Source of the DNA: Pseudomonadota bacterium
Lineage (GTDB): Bacteria; Pseudomonadota; Alphaproteobacteria; Caulobacterales; Caulobacteraceae
Assembly (NCBI GenBank): GCA_023434265.1
Contig: JAEYTA010000049.1
Coordinates: forward strand, 1-13,400
Direction of reading: 5' to 3'
DNA: 13,400 nucleotides
The position numbers were made by a program, and so were the translations under genes. Below the pieces are notes generated by a model. It had not been told where the DNA came from. It did not search any database and was given only the letters and a program-made list of their open reading frames with translations. Every line of letters begins with the position of its first letter. Within the stretch, counting starts at the first letter, position 1. Below, piece after piece: positions 1-5,713 of this stretch.

Positions 1-44
1 ACGCAGGCCAGGGCGAGGGCGGCGGCGAGGACGATCGGGCGCAT
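1..44 (-). CDS. Start of an exported protein, truncated by window edge
   Basis: Only the first 14 codons are present. They read MRPIVLAAALALAC, a short positive N-terminus followed by an Ala/Leu hydrophobic stretch, which is the beginning of a signal peptide. The Cys at residue 14 could be a lipoprotein cysteine, but the residues before it (A-L-A) do not fit the usual lipobox well because -3 is Ala, not Leu. A purine-rich Shine-Dalgarno sequence (GGAGGAGAGGAG) sits directly upstream of the ATG at 44. The gene starts 19 bp after the stop of the propeller gene, so it is very probably the third gene of that operon. Its function cannot be read from this fragment. Confidence 0.6.
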   Translation of the reverse strand, partial: MRPIVLAAALALAC

Positions 45-63
45 GCGCTCCTCTCCTCCGCCG

Positions 64-1872
64 TCAGGCCGCGCGGCGGGCGAACAGCCCGGCCAGGGCC
101 GTCAGCCGCGCCTTGTCCCGGCCCTCGGCGCGGCTCACGGCCGCGGTCAGCGCCTCCGAGACCTCCATCGCGTCCCCGGTCCCCTGCCCGGCGCGCCATC
201 CATCGATCGCCGCCCGCACCCGCGTCGCCAGGGCGGCCTCGAGCGCGCTTCCGCGGGTCAACTGGTCAAGGTAGGCCTGGGCCACGTCCGGGCTGTCGGG
301 CCAGACGATGCGGGTCTGGGTCTGCGGATTGACGGTGTCGACCCGCACGCTCTCGGCGGCGGCGATCTCGGCCGCCGACAGGTGCTCGCCCGGAACCAGC
401 TTCAGCACATCCAGCCCACGGGCGATCTCGCTCGCGTAGATGCGGCCGTTGAACCAGTAGGCCGACCAGGCCCCGCCGACCATCAGCCGCTCCGGATCCA
501 GCGGACCGCGATCGAAATAGGCGATCTCGACGGGCTTCGTCGGGTCGCTGAAGTCCATGATCGACACCCCGCCCTGGTACCAGGCCTGGACCATCAGGTC
601 GCGGCCGGGCACCGGAATCAGGTTGCCGTTGTGGGCGACGCAGTTCTCCGACGCCCCCTGGGCGGCCGGCAGCTTGAAGAAGCTCTGCCCCTTCAGCGCG
701 CGGTCCTCGATGGTGGCGACGAGATTGGCGCCCCAGGTCGCCGGGTCCTCCGCGCGGCAGCGGGCGGCGGTGCCGCCGCCCCACTCGTCGGTGAACACGA
801 CCGTGTCGCCGGCGTCGTTGAAGGTAGCCGAGTGCCAGTAGGCCATGTCGGCGTCGAACAGCTCCGAGATGCGCGACGGGTTCTCCGGGTCGGAGATGTC
901 GAGCAGGATGCCGTTGCCGCTGCATGCGCCGGCGGCCAGCGACAGTTCGGGATAGACGGTGATGTCGTGGCAGTGGTTGGTCTGGGCGGTGCGCTGGGCG
1001 GCGATGCCGGCCGCCCCGCCGCGCCACAGGCCGGCGATCGCCCCGGTCTCCCGGTCGGCGAAGATGCGCGGCCGGTTGACGATGACCGCCTGCTCGGGGT
1101 GGTCGAGCGGCACCTTGATGACGTCGATGGAGTAGAGGGCGGTCTCCGGATTGTCGCCCGGCTGGCCGTCGGAACAGATGCCCAGCTCCTCGGTCTTGCG
1201 CACGCCCGAGGTGGCCGAGTTGTAGATGTAGAGCACGTTCGGATCGCTCGGGTGCGGGACCTGGGTGTGGGTGTGCGAGCCGCGGCAGGTCTGCACGGCG
1301 GCGATCTGGCGCGGCGCCGACAGGTCCGAGATGTCGAAGATGCGGATGCCGCGGAAGCGCTCGGCGTTGACGTCGCCCTCGGCGTCGGTCGTGCCGCAGT
1401 CCAGCCGGGCGCGGTTCTGCTCCACCGACATGAACAGCAGGTCGCCGTGGATCGACACATCGCCCTGCCCGCCCGGACAGACGACCGACAGCACCAGCTC
1501 GGGAGCGCCGCCGCGCGTCAGGTCGTAGGCGTTGAAGCCGTGGAAGCTGCCCACGAACAGCTTGCCGTCCGAGACGGCCATGTCGGTGTTGGCCAGCGCC
1601 AGCGGGCTGTAACGCGGCCGGGGCGCGTCCTCGGCCGGGGCCGGCGCCCCCTCGGGCCGGCGCGGCGCCGGCGCGAAGATCGCCTCCGGATCGAAGAAGC
1701 CCGGCGCCGGCTCGACCGAATGCTCCAGCGCCAGCCCCGAGATCGCCTGCCCGGCGTCGTGCAGGCCGGGCGACAGCGCGCTGCGCGGGTCCGCCGTCTG
1801 GGCCGAGGCCGCCGAGGCGAGCAGGACGCCGGCGGCGGCGACGGAGGAAAGCAGAAGATGGCGAACGATCAT
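64..1872 (-). CDS. Exported LVIVD-repeat beta-propeller protein, 602 aa
   Basis: Residues 1-24 form a signal peptide with an ASA|Q cleavage site, so the mature protein is periplasmic or secreted. The body contains repeated strand-turn units of the LVIVD/beta-propeller type. Examples are IRIFDISDLSAPRQIA, ILLDISDPENPSRIS and VSIMDFSDPTKPVEIA, each with an [IV]xDxSDPxxP core. Between the blades are conserved-looking His/Cys clusters: C196-x3-H200-x-H202, N299-H300-C301-H302-D303, D362-E363-W364-G365 and C411-x2-H414-N415. These could bind metal or form disulfides; that is inference. The C-terminal ~100 residues are helical and Ala-rich. The ATG overlaps the stop of the DUF305 gene (ATGA), indicating translational coupling. 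No enzymatic activity is established for this family to my knowledge. The family call is fairly sure; the role is unknown. Confidence 0.8.
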   Translation of the reverse strand: MIVRHLLLSSVAAAGVLLASAASAQTADPRSALSPGLHDAGQAISGLALEHSVEPAPGFFDPEAIFAPAPRRPEGAPAPAEDAPRPRYSPLALANTDMAVSDGKLFVGSFHGFNAYDLTRGGAPELVLSVVCPGGQGDVSIHGDLLFMSVEQNRARLDCGTTDAEGDVNAERFRGIRIFDISDLSAPRQIAAVQTCRGSHTHTQVPHPSDPNVLYIYNSATSGVRKTEELGICSDGQPGDNPETALYSIDVIKVPLDHPEQAVIVNRPRIFADRETGAIAGLWRGGAAGIAAQRTAQTNHCHDITVYPELSLAAGACSGNGILLDISDPENPSRISELFDADMAYWHSATFNDAGDTVVFTDEWGGGTAARCRAEDPATWGANLVATIEDRALKGQSFFKLPAAQGASENCVAHNGNLIPVPGRDLMVQAWYQGGVSIMDFSDPTKPVEIAYFDRGPLDPERLMVGGAWSAYWFNGRIYASEIARGLDVLKLVPGEHLSAAEIAAAESVRVDTVNPQTQTRIVWPDSPDVAQAYLDQLTRGSALEAALATRVRAAIDGWRAGQGTGDAMEVSEALTAAVSRAEGRDKARLTALAGLFARRAA

Positions 1873-2543
1873 GGCCGCTCCTCGAGCGTGGGGTTCAGGT
1901 CGGAAAGCAGGGTCTGCATGCGCAGGATCTCGGCCGACTGGTCGGCGACGACCGAGGTCAGGAAGTCGGACAGCATCGGCTCCTCGCCGGCGCCGGGCGT
2001 GGCCATCAGGGCGTCGACCATGTCGAGCGCGCCCTGGTGATGCCGGATCATACCCTCGAGGAACAGCCGGTCGAAGGCCGGCCCGCGCGCCGCCGCCAGC
2101 GCCTGCATCTGCAGGGGCGACAGCATGCCGGGCATCAGCGGGACGTCGGGCGCGGCGCCGTGTCCGCCGTGACCGGCGTGGCCGTCGTGCAAATCCGGGG
2201 CGGCGACGGGCTGCCCCCGCGACTCCAGCCAGTCGTCCATCAGCTGCATTTCCGCCGCCTGCCCCTGGGCGATGCGCTCGCCCAGCAGGCGCACCGTCGG
2301 GTCGGCGCCGTGAGCGCGCAGCAGCTCGACCATCTCCACCGCCTGGGCATGGTGGACCAGCATGTGCTGCATGAAGCGGGCGTCGTCGGCGGTGAAGCCC
2401 GTGCGGCTCAGCGCCACCGCCTCGCCCGCGCTCAGGGTGCGCGTCGGCTGGCCGGGCGCGCCGGGCTGGAAGATGGGCGGGGACTGCGGCGGCGCGGCGC
2501 CCAGCAGAACGGGCGCAAGGACCAGACCGAGAAGAGACTGCAA
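1869..2543 (-). CDS. DUF305 domain protein, exported, His/Met-rich, 224 aa
   Basis: The N-terminus (MQSLLGLVLAPVLLGAAPP) is a short signal peptide. Two copies of the DUF305 helix motif follow: FMQHMLVHHAQAVEM at residues 57-71 and FLEGMIRHHQGALDM at 161-175. Between them is a His-rich loop, HDGHAGHGGHG (119-129), and then a Met-rich stretch. DUF305 proteins are ferritin-like four-helix proteins; one cyanobacterial member (CopM) is reported to bind copper. A periplasmic metal-binding role is therefore plausible but inferred. The start codon is TTG at 2543: an in-frame TAG lies 13 codons upstream with no ATG or GTG between, and GGAG lies 10 nt before the TTG. It is the first gene of the operon with the LVIVD propeller and begins 71 bp after the RNA methyltransferase stop, so read-through from that gene is possible. 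Confidence 0.85.
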   Translation of the reverse strand: MQSLLGLVLAPVLLGAAPPQSPPIFQPGAPGQPTRTLSAGEAVALSRTGFTADDARFMQHMLVHHAQAVEMVELLRAHGADPTVRLLGERIAQGQAAEMQLMDDWLESRGQPVAAPDLHDGHAGHGGHGAAPDVPLMPGMLSPLQMQALAAARGPAFDRLFLEGMIRHHQGALDMVDALMATPGAGEEPMLSDFLTSVVADQSAEILRMQTLLSDLNPTLEERP

Positions 2544-2582
2544 GGCGTCCGGGCTCCGGGAGGTCGAGCGGGCCCGGTCAGA

Positions 2583-2626
2583 CTAGCGCCGGAATCGCGG
2601 CTGCAAAGCTGTTTCTAGCGCCGGAA
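2583..2626. repeat. 12-bp direct repeat around the RNA methyltransferase stop
   Basis: CTAGCGCCGGAA occurs at 2583-2594 and again at 2615-2626. The copy at 2615 contains the stop codon and last codons (minus strand TTCCGGCGCTAG, Phe-Arg-Arg-stop) of the RNA methyltransferase gene. The other copy lies 32 bp downstream in the gap before the DUF305 gene. This may be a small local duplication of the gene end, or chance. No function is evident. Confidence 0.6.
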
Positions 2627-3859
2627 CACGCCGACCAGCTCGACATGGGCCGACCACAGGAACTGGTCGACCGGGGTGACCCGCTCCAGCCGGAAACCGG
2701 CGTCGATCAGCAGCCGCGCGTCGCGGGCGAAGGTGGCCGGATTGCAGGACACATAGACCACGGTCGCGGCCTTCGTCCCCGGCAGCTGGCCGACCTGCTC
2801 CAGCGCCCCCGCGCGCGGCGGGTCGATCACAATCGCGTCGCAGCCGCGCAGGTCGTAGGGCGCCAGCGGGCGGCGGAACAGGTCGCGGGCCTGGGCCTCG
2901 ATCGGCTTCAGGCCCCGGGCCGAGCCGATCCCCGCCTTCAGCGCCGCGATGGCCGGGGCGGCCCCGTCGGCGGCCAGCACCGGCGCGACGGTCGCCAGCG
3001 GGAAGGTGAAGGTCCCGGCCCCGCAGAACAGGTCGGCGACCTTTTTCGCGCCCTTCACCGCCGCCACGGCCCGCTCGACCATGGCCGCCTCGGCGGGCGG
3101 CGAGGCCTGCAGGAAGCCGCCGGCCGGCAGCGGCACGGTCGCGGGGCCGAAGGCGACCAGCGGCTGACGGGCCATCACCCGGGTGTCCCCGGCGAGGCTG
3201 AGGCGGGCCAGGTCGGCCGCCGCCGCCGCCTCGATGGCGCGAAGCTGGGCGTCGCGCGACAGGCCGCCGGTGCGCCGCTCCACGCCGGTGACGTCCACGT
3301 CCAGCCCGGTCAGGGTGGCGGTGACGTGCAGGGTCGGGGCCGACTTCGGATGTTCGAGGAAGGGCGCGGCCACCCGCGCCAGGGCCGGAAAGGCGGCGAC
3401 GAGGCGGGGATCGGCGATGGGGCATTCGGTCACCTCGACCAGCCGCCAGCTCTTGCGCGCCTTGAAGCCGAGGATGGCCCGCCCGTCCGGTCCCCGCCTG
3501 GCGTGCAGGGCGAGCCGCCGGCGGCTTCCCGGCGGGGTGGCCACGGTCGGCTCGATCTCCGCCTCGATCCCCTCGCGCGCCAGCGCCAGCCGCACCTGCT
3601 CGCGCTTCCACACCAGATAGGGCGCCGCCGCCCAGTGCTGCAGCGAACAGCCGCCGCAGTCGCCGTAGTGGGGCGAGACCGGCGCGACCCGCTCCGGGCT
3701 GGCCGTGACGATCTCCACCGACTCCAGCCGCCCCTCGCGCACCTCCCCCCGCACCGTTTCGCCGGGCAGGGTCAGGGGCGCGAACACAGGGCCGCCGCGC
3801 GTCTCGGCGATCCCGTCGCCCTGGGCCCCCACGCGGGCGATGGTCAGCGTCTCGGTCAT
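2615..3859 (-). CDS. TrmA/RlmD-family class I SAM-dependent RNA (uracil-5-) methyltransferase, 414 aa
   Basis: Residues 1-55 look like a TRAM RNA-binding domain (TIARVGAQGDGIAE, then LPGETVRGEV). An iron-sulfur cysteine region follows at DCGGCSLQHW (C68, C71), with C146 in TECP. The methyltransferase domain has FLQAS (249-253), SAM motif I DLFCGAGTFTFPLA (276-289), DPPRAG (346-351), the catalytic Cys in SCNP (C372) and a terminal general-base Glu (E407, in AHVELVGVF). This set is diagnostic of uracil-5-methyltransferases of the RlmD/TrmA/RumA group, which use C372 as nucleophile on rRNA or tRNA uridine. RumA has four Fe-S cysteines; here the first is Ser (S62 in VSPHYGDCGGC), so the cluster may be altered or absent. 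ATG 3859 has a good AGGAG 7 nt upstream. The exact target (23S rRNA U1939, U747 or tRNA U54) is not determinable. Confidence 0.92.
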   Translation of the reverse strand: MTETLTIARVGAQGDGIAETRGGPVFAPLTLPGETVRGEVREGRLESVEIVTASPERVAPVSPHYGDCGGCSLQHWAAAPYLVWKREQVRLALAREGIEAEIEPTVATPPGSRRRLALHARRGPDGRAILGFKARKSWRLVEVTECPIADPRLVAAFPALARVAAPFLEHPKSAPTLHVTATLTGLDVDVTGVERRTGGLSRDAQLRAIEAAAAADLARLSLAGDTRVMARQPLVAFGPATVPLPAGGFLQASPPAEAAMVERAVAAVKGAKKVADLFCGAGTFTFPLATVAPVLAADGAAPAIAALKAGIGSARGLKPIEAQARDLFRRPLAPYDLRGCDAIVIDPPRAGALEQVGQLPGTKAATVVYVSCNPATFARDARLLIDAGFRLERVTPVDQFLWSAHVELVGVFRR

Positions 3860-3906
3860 CGGCCGCTCCTAGCCGACCCGGGACGCCGGCGAAACATGAA
3901 CGAAGA

Positions 3907-3932
3907 TGAACGGCCCGCTCAACGGCCGTTCA
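3907..3932. promoter_or_regulatory. Dyad element in the divergent intergenic region
   Basis: TGAACGGCC (3907-3915) and GGCCGTTCA (3924-3932) are perfect 9-bp inverted arms separated by 8 bp. The element lies between the divergent RNA methyltransferase and glycine-zipper genes, so a terminator role makes little sense. An operator or a 5'-UTR stem-loop is more likely. No regulator family is recognised from the sequence. Confidence 0.45.
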
Positions 3933-3967
3933 GCCAGCTCCGCCTACAAGCGATGCAACAGACAGGG

Positions 3968-3984
3968 GGCCGAACCGTTCGGCC
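3968..3984. promoter_or_regulatory. 17-bp perfect palindrome upstream of the glycine-zipper gene
   Basis: GGCCGAACCGTTCGGCC is a perfect dyad with 8-bp arms around one central base. It ends 30 bp before the ATG of the glycine-zipper gene. Size and symmetry suit an operator for a dimeric repressor; the 1-nt spacer makes a full RNA hairpin less natural. A loose -10-like CCTACAAG lies about 20 bp upstream, between the two dyads. Operator function is inference. Confidence 0.4.
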
Positions 3985-4014
3985 ATCGGATTAACCCTTT
4001 CGAGGACCAGGTCG

Positions 4015-4650
4015 ATGAACGCTTCCATGACCCGCAAGGCCGTCCTCGGCGCCGCCGCTCTCGCGGCCGCGGGCGTGATGACGGCCCCCGCCTCGGCTTC
4101 GGCCCAGGCCTACACCTACCAGGGCGACCGCTACGGCTATTACGGCCAGGATCGCTATGACGACCGCTATCGCTACGACGACCGCTACCGGTACGACGAT
4201 TACTGCCGCCGCGACCGCAACGACCGCACCGCGGCGGGCGCGACCATCGGCGCCGGGGTCGGCGCGGTGGCCGGATCGCAGCTGGCCGCCCGCGGCCGGC
4301 GCACCGAGGGCTCGATCCTCGGCGGCGTGGTCGGCGCGGTGATCGGCGGCAGCGTGGGTCGCGACTCGGCCCGCGACTGCGACCGGTACTACGACCGCTC
4401 GGGCTACCGCGACTACGACGACCGCGGCTACTACGGCGACGACCGGTACTACGACGACCGCTATCGCTACGAGGATCGCGACCGGTACGACGGTCGGTAC
4501 CGCTACGACGACCGCTACCGGTACGAGGATCGCTACCGCTACGACAGCCGTTACGAGAGCCGCTATGGCTGCCGCTCGGTCCGCTACGAGACGCGGGACT
4601 GGAACGGCCGGATCGTGACCCGCTACGAGGACGTCTGCGACGGCTACTGA
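4015..4650 (+). CDS. Glycine-zipper 2TM surface protein with Arg-Tyr-Asp repeats, 211 aa
   Basis: A signal peptide covers residues 1-30 (ASA|QA cleavage). A low-complexity RYDDRYRYDD stretch (about 39-63) precedes a glycine zipper of two hydrophobic segments, TIGAGVGAVAGSQLA (77-91) and SILGGVVGAVIGGSVG (100-115). This matches the glycine-zipper 2TM / Rickettsia 17-kDa-antigen type. A second, longer Arg/Tyr/Asp repeat block spans about 118-183. The tail has two Cys (in GCRSV and DVCDGY), with C64 and C120 upstream. Such proteins are outer-membrane or envelope proteins of poorly defined role. GAGGA at 4002-4006, 8 nt before ATG 4015, favours this start over the internal ATG at 4027. It is monocistronic on the plus strand with its own terminator. 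The extreme Arg/Tyr/Asp composition is unlike its neighbours. Confidence 0.85.
   Translation: MNASMTRKAVLGAAALAAAGVMTAPASASAQAYTYQGDRYGYYGQDRYDDRYRYDDRYRYDDYCRRDRNDRTAAGATIGAGVGAVAGSQLAARGRRTEGSILGGVVGAVIGGSVGRDSARDCDRYYDRSGYRDYDDRGYYGDDRYYDDRYRYEDRDRYDGRYRYDDRYRYEDRYRYDSRYESRYGCRSVRYETRDWNGRIVTRYEDVCDGY
4150..4560 (+). repeat. In-gene repeats encoding RYRYDD-type units
   Basis: Two blocks inside the glycine-zipper gene (about 4150-4203 and 4435-4560) are built from 12-18 bp near-repeats such as CGCTACGACGACCGCTA, CGCTACCGGTACGAC and CGCTATCGCTACGA. They encode DRY/RYRYDD/RYRYED units. The repeats are imperfect, with synonymous drift (TAT/TAC, CGC/CGG), which suggests old expansions still selected for protein sequence. 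Copy number could vary between strains. Confidence 0.6.
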
Positions 4651-4707
4651 CGAGATCGCGGCGCCGATTATCTTTCAGCCCCCCTGTCGATCGGCGACGT
4701 GTTGGAG

Positions 4708-4739
4708 GCCCCCGGTGGAGAAATCCGCCGGGGGCTTTT
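4708..4739 (+). terminator. Rho-independent terminator of the glycine-zipper gene
   Basis: Arms GCCCCCGGTGGA (4708-4719) and TCCGCCGGGGGC (4724-4735) pair over 12 positions, with one T-G wobble, around a GAAA tetraloop. TTTT follows at 4736-4739. It lies 58 bp after the stop. In the opposite direction there is no T-run, so it mainly serves the plus strand. Confidence 0.85.
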
Positions 4740-4786
4740 CCATTGGGGAGGCTTTGGGGTCTGGCTGCATCCAAGGCCCACACCCC

Positions 4787-4814
4787 GAGCCCCAAGCCCT
4801 AAGCCCCAAGCCCT
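4787..4814. repeat. Two tandem 14-bp copies at the tlyA stop
   Basis: GAGCCCCAAGCCCT (4787-4800) is followed directly by AAGCCCCAAGCCCT (4801-4814), 13 of 14 identical. The second copy overlaps the tlyA stop codon (4813-4815). It is a simple tandem repeat made of AAGCCC(C/T) half-units, with no evident function. Confidence 0.65.
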
Positions 4815-5544
4815 ACTCGCTCCTCCCCCACACCAGCCACTCCACATTGCCGTCGCCGCCGGCGATGGGGCTTTCGGCGGTCGCCCGCACCGGCCAGCCC
4901 CGCCCTTCCAGCCAGTCGACGACGCGGTCGAGCGCGGCCTGCCGGGCCTCGGGGCCGCGGACCACGCCGCCACGGCCGACGTCGGCGCGGCGCTCCATCT
5001 CGAACTGCGGCTTGACCAGGGTGACGAGGTCGGCGCCGGGAACGGCCAGCGAGAGGGCGGCGGGCAGCACCTTGGCGAGGCCGATGAAGCTGGCGTCGCA
5101 GACGATCAGTTGCGGCGCTTCCGGGATCACGGCGGGCGTGAGGTCGCGGGCGTCGGTCTGTTCAAGGTTGGTCACCCGCGCGTCGGCGGCGATCCGGGGA
5201 TGCAGCTGCCCCTGCCCCACGTCGACGGCGTAGACGCGGGCCGCGCCGCGACGCAGGCAGACTTCGGTGAAGCCGCCCGTCGAGGCGCCGACGTCGAGGA
5301 CGATGCGGCCCTCGACCGGCACGGGCCACAGGGTCAGGGCGTGGTCCAGCTTGAGGGCGGCACGGCCGACGAAATCGTGGGCGGGCTCGGCAGTGATGAC
5401 GGCGTCCTCGGCGACCCGCTCAGATGGCTTTGAAGCGACGCGGCCGTCGACGGTCACCAGGCCCGCCTGGATGGCGGCGCAAGCGCGGGCGCGGGTGTCG
5501 AACAGCCCACGCGCGACGAGGAGTTGGTCGAGGCGCGTTTTCAT
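4813..5544 (-). CDS. tlyA: TlyA-family rRNA 2'-O-methyltransferase, 243 aa
   Basis: An N-terminal S4 RNA-binding domain (residues 1-60: RLDQLLVARGLFDTRARACA, AIQAGLVTVDGRV) is followed by an FtsJ-like methyltransferase domain. Visible motifs are FVGRAALKL (58-66, with K65 as the FtsJ-type catalytic Lys), LDVGASTGGFTEVCL (83-97, SAM-binding), VDVGQGQL (107-114), DASFIGL (150-156) and LVKPQFE (176-182). TlyA proteins methylate ribose of cytidines in 16S and/or 23S rRNA; in some species they were first annotated as hemolysins. I use ATG 5544 because it gives the normal family N-terminus. The upstream in-frame ATG at 5616 would add 24 residues encoded by the intergenic repeat. The Shine-Dalgarno is weak (GAAG about 9 nt upstream). 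The gene is 169 bp downstream of valS and separated from it by the repeat element. Confidence 0.92.
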   Translation of the reverse strand: MKTRLDQLLVARGLFDTRARACAAIQAGLVTVDGRVASKPSERVAEDAVITAEPAHDFVGRAALKLDHALTLWPVPVEGRIVLDVGASTGGFTEVCLRRGAARVYAVDVGQGQLHPRIAADARVTNLEQTDARDLTPAVIPEAPQLIVCDASFIGLAKVLPAALSLAVPGADLVTLVKPQFEMERRADVGRGGVVRGPEARQAALDRVVDWLEGRGWPVRATAESPIAGGDGNVEWLVWGRSE

Positions 5545-5564
5545 GCGGACTTCGCCACATCGCC

Positions 5565-5693
5565 CCCTTCCCCCTTGATGGGGGAAGGGCCGGGGTTGGG
5601 GGTGACAGCCCTTCACGATGAGGCGCCGTCAGGGCTGTCGGTTCCCGCCCCCTTCACCCCCATCCCAACCCTTCCCCGATCTAGGGGGAAGGG
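5565..5693. repeat. Nested inverted-repeat (REP/BIME-like) element between valS and tlyA
   Basis: Two related units of about 40 bp face each other. Unit 1 (about 5565-5606) starts with a perfect 10-bp hairpin, CCCTTCCCCC / GGGGGAAGGG, with loop TTGAT. Unit 2 (about 5652-5693) is its inverted copy with a 9-bp hairpin, CCCTTCCCC / GGGGAAGGG. Each hairpin is joined to a similar G-rich tail ending GGGGGTGA (seen as TCACCCCC in unit 2). Between them, GACAGCCCT (5604-5612) and AGGGCTGTC (5631-5639) form a further 9-bp inverted repeat. The whole can fold as a large cruciform with a hairpin at each end. It resembles paired palindromic intergenic repeats; no transposase is present. It could act in mRNA processing or termination between valS and tlyA, but neither hairpin has a T-run on the minus strand. 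Confidence 0.75.
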
Positions 5694-5713
5694 CTTTGTC
5701 TGCGGACATCGCT

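Noticed and set aside
43..2040. A 665-codon plus-strand open frame opposite the DUF305/propeller genes
   Set aside because: Antisense frame caused by high GC. Composition is Arg/Gly/Val/Asp-rich with no recognisable motifs, and the opposite strand holds two clear genes.
3898..3911. GAAC-N6-GAAC as an alphaproteobacterial LexA box
   Set aside because: The known SOS box is GTTC-N7-GTTC; spacing here is 6, and the neighbouring genes are not SOS genes.
4787..4814. Telomere-like CCCTAA repeat
   Set aside because: CCCTAA occurs once; the repeat unit is a 14-bp AAGCCC-based tandem and the sequence is clearly bacterial chromosomal.
5545..5616. Upstream in-frame start of tlyA adding 24 residues
   Set aside because: The extension is encoded by the inverted-repeat element and lacks family similarity; ATG 5544 gives the standard S4 start.
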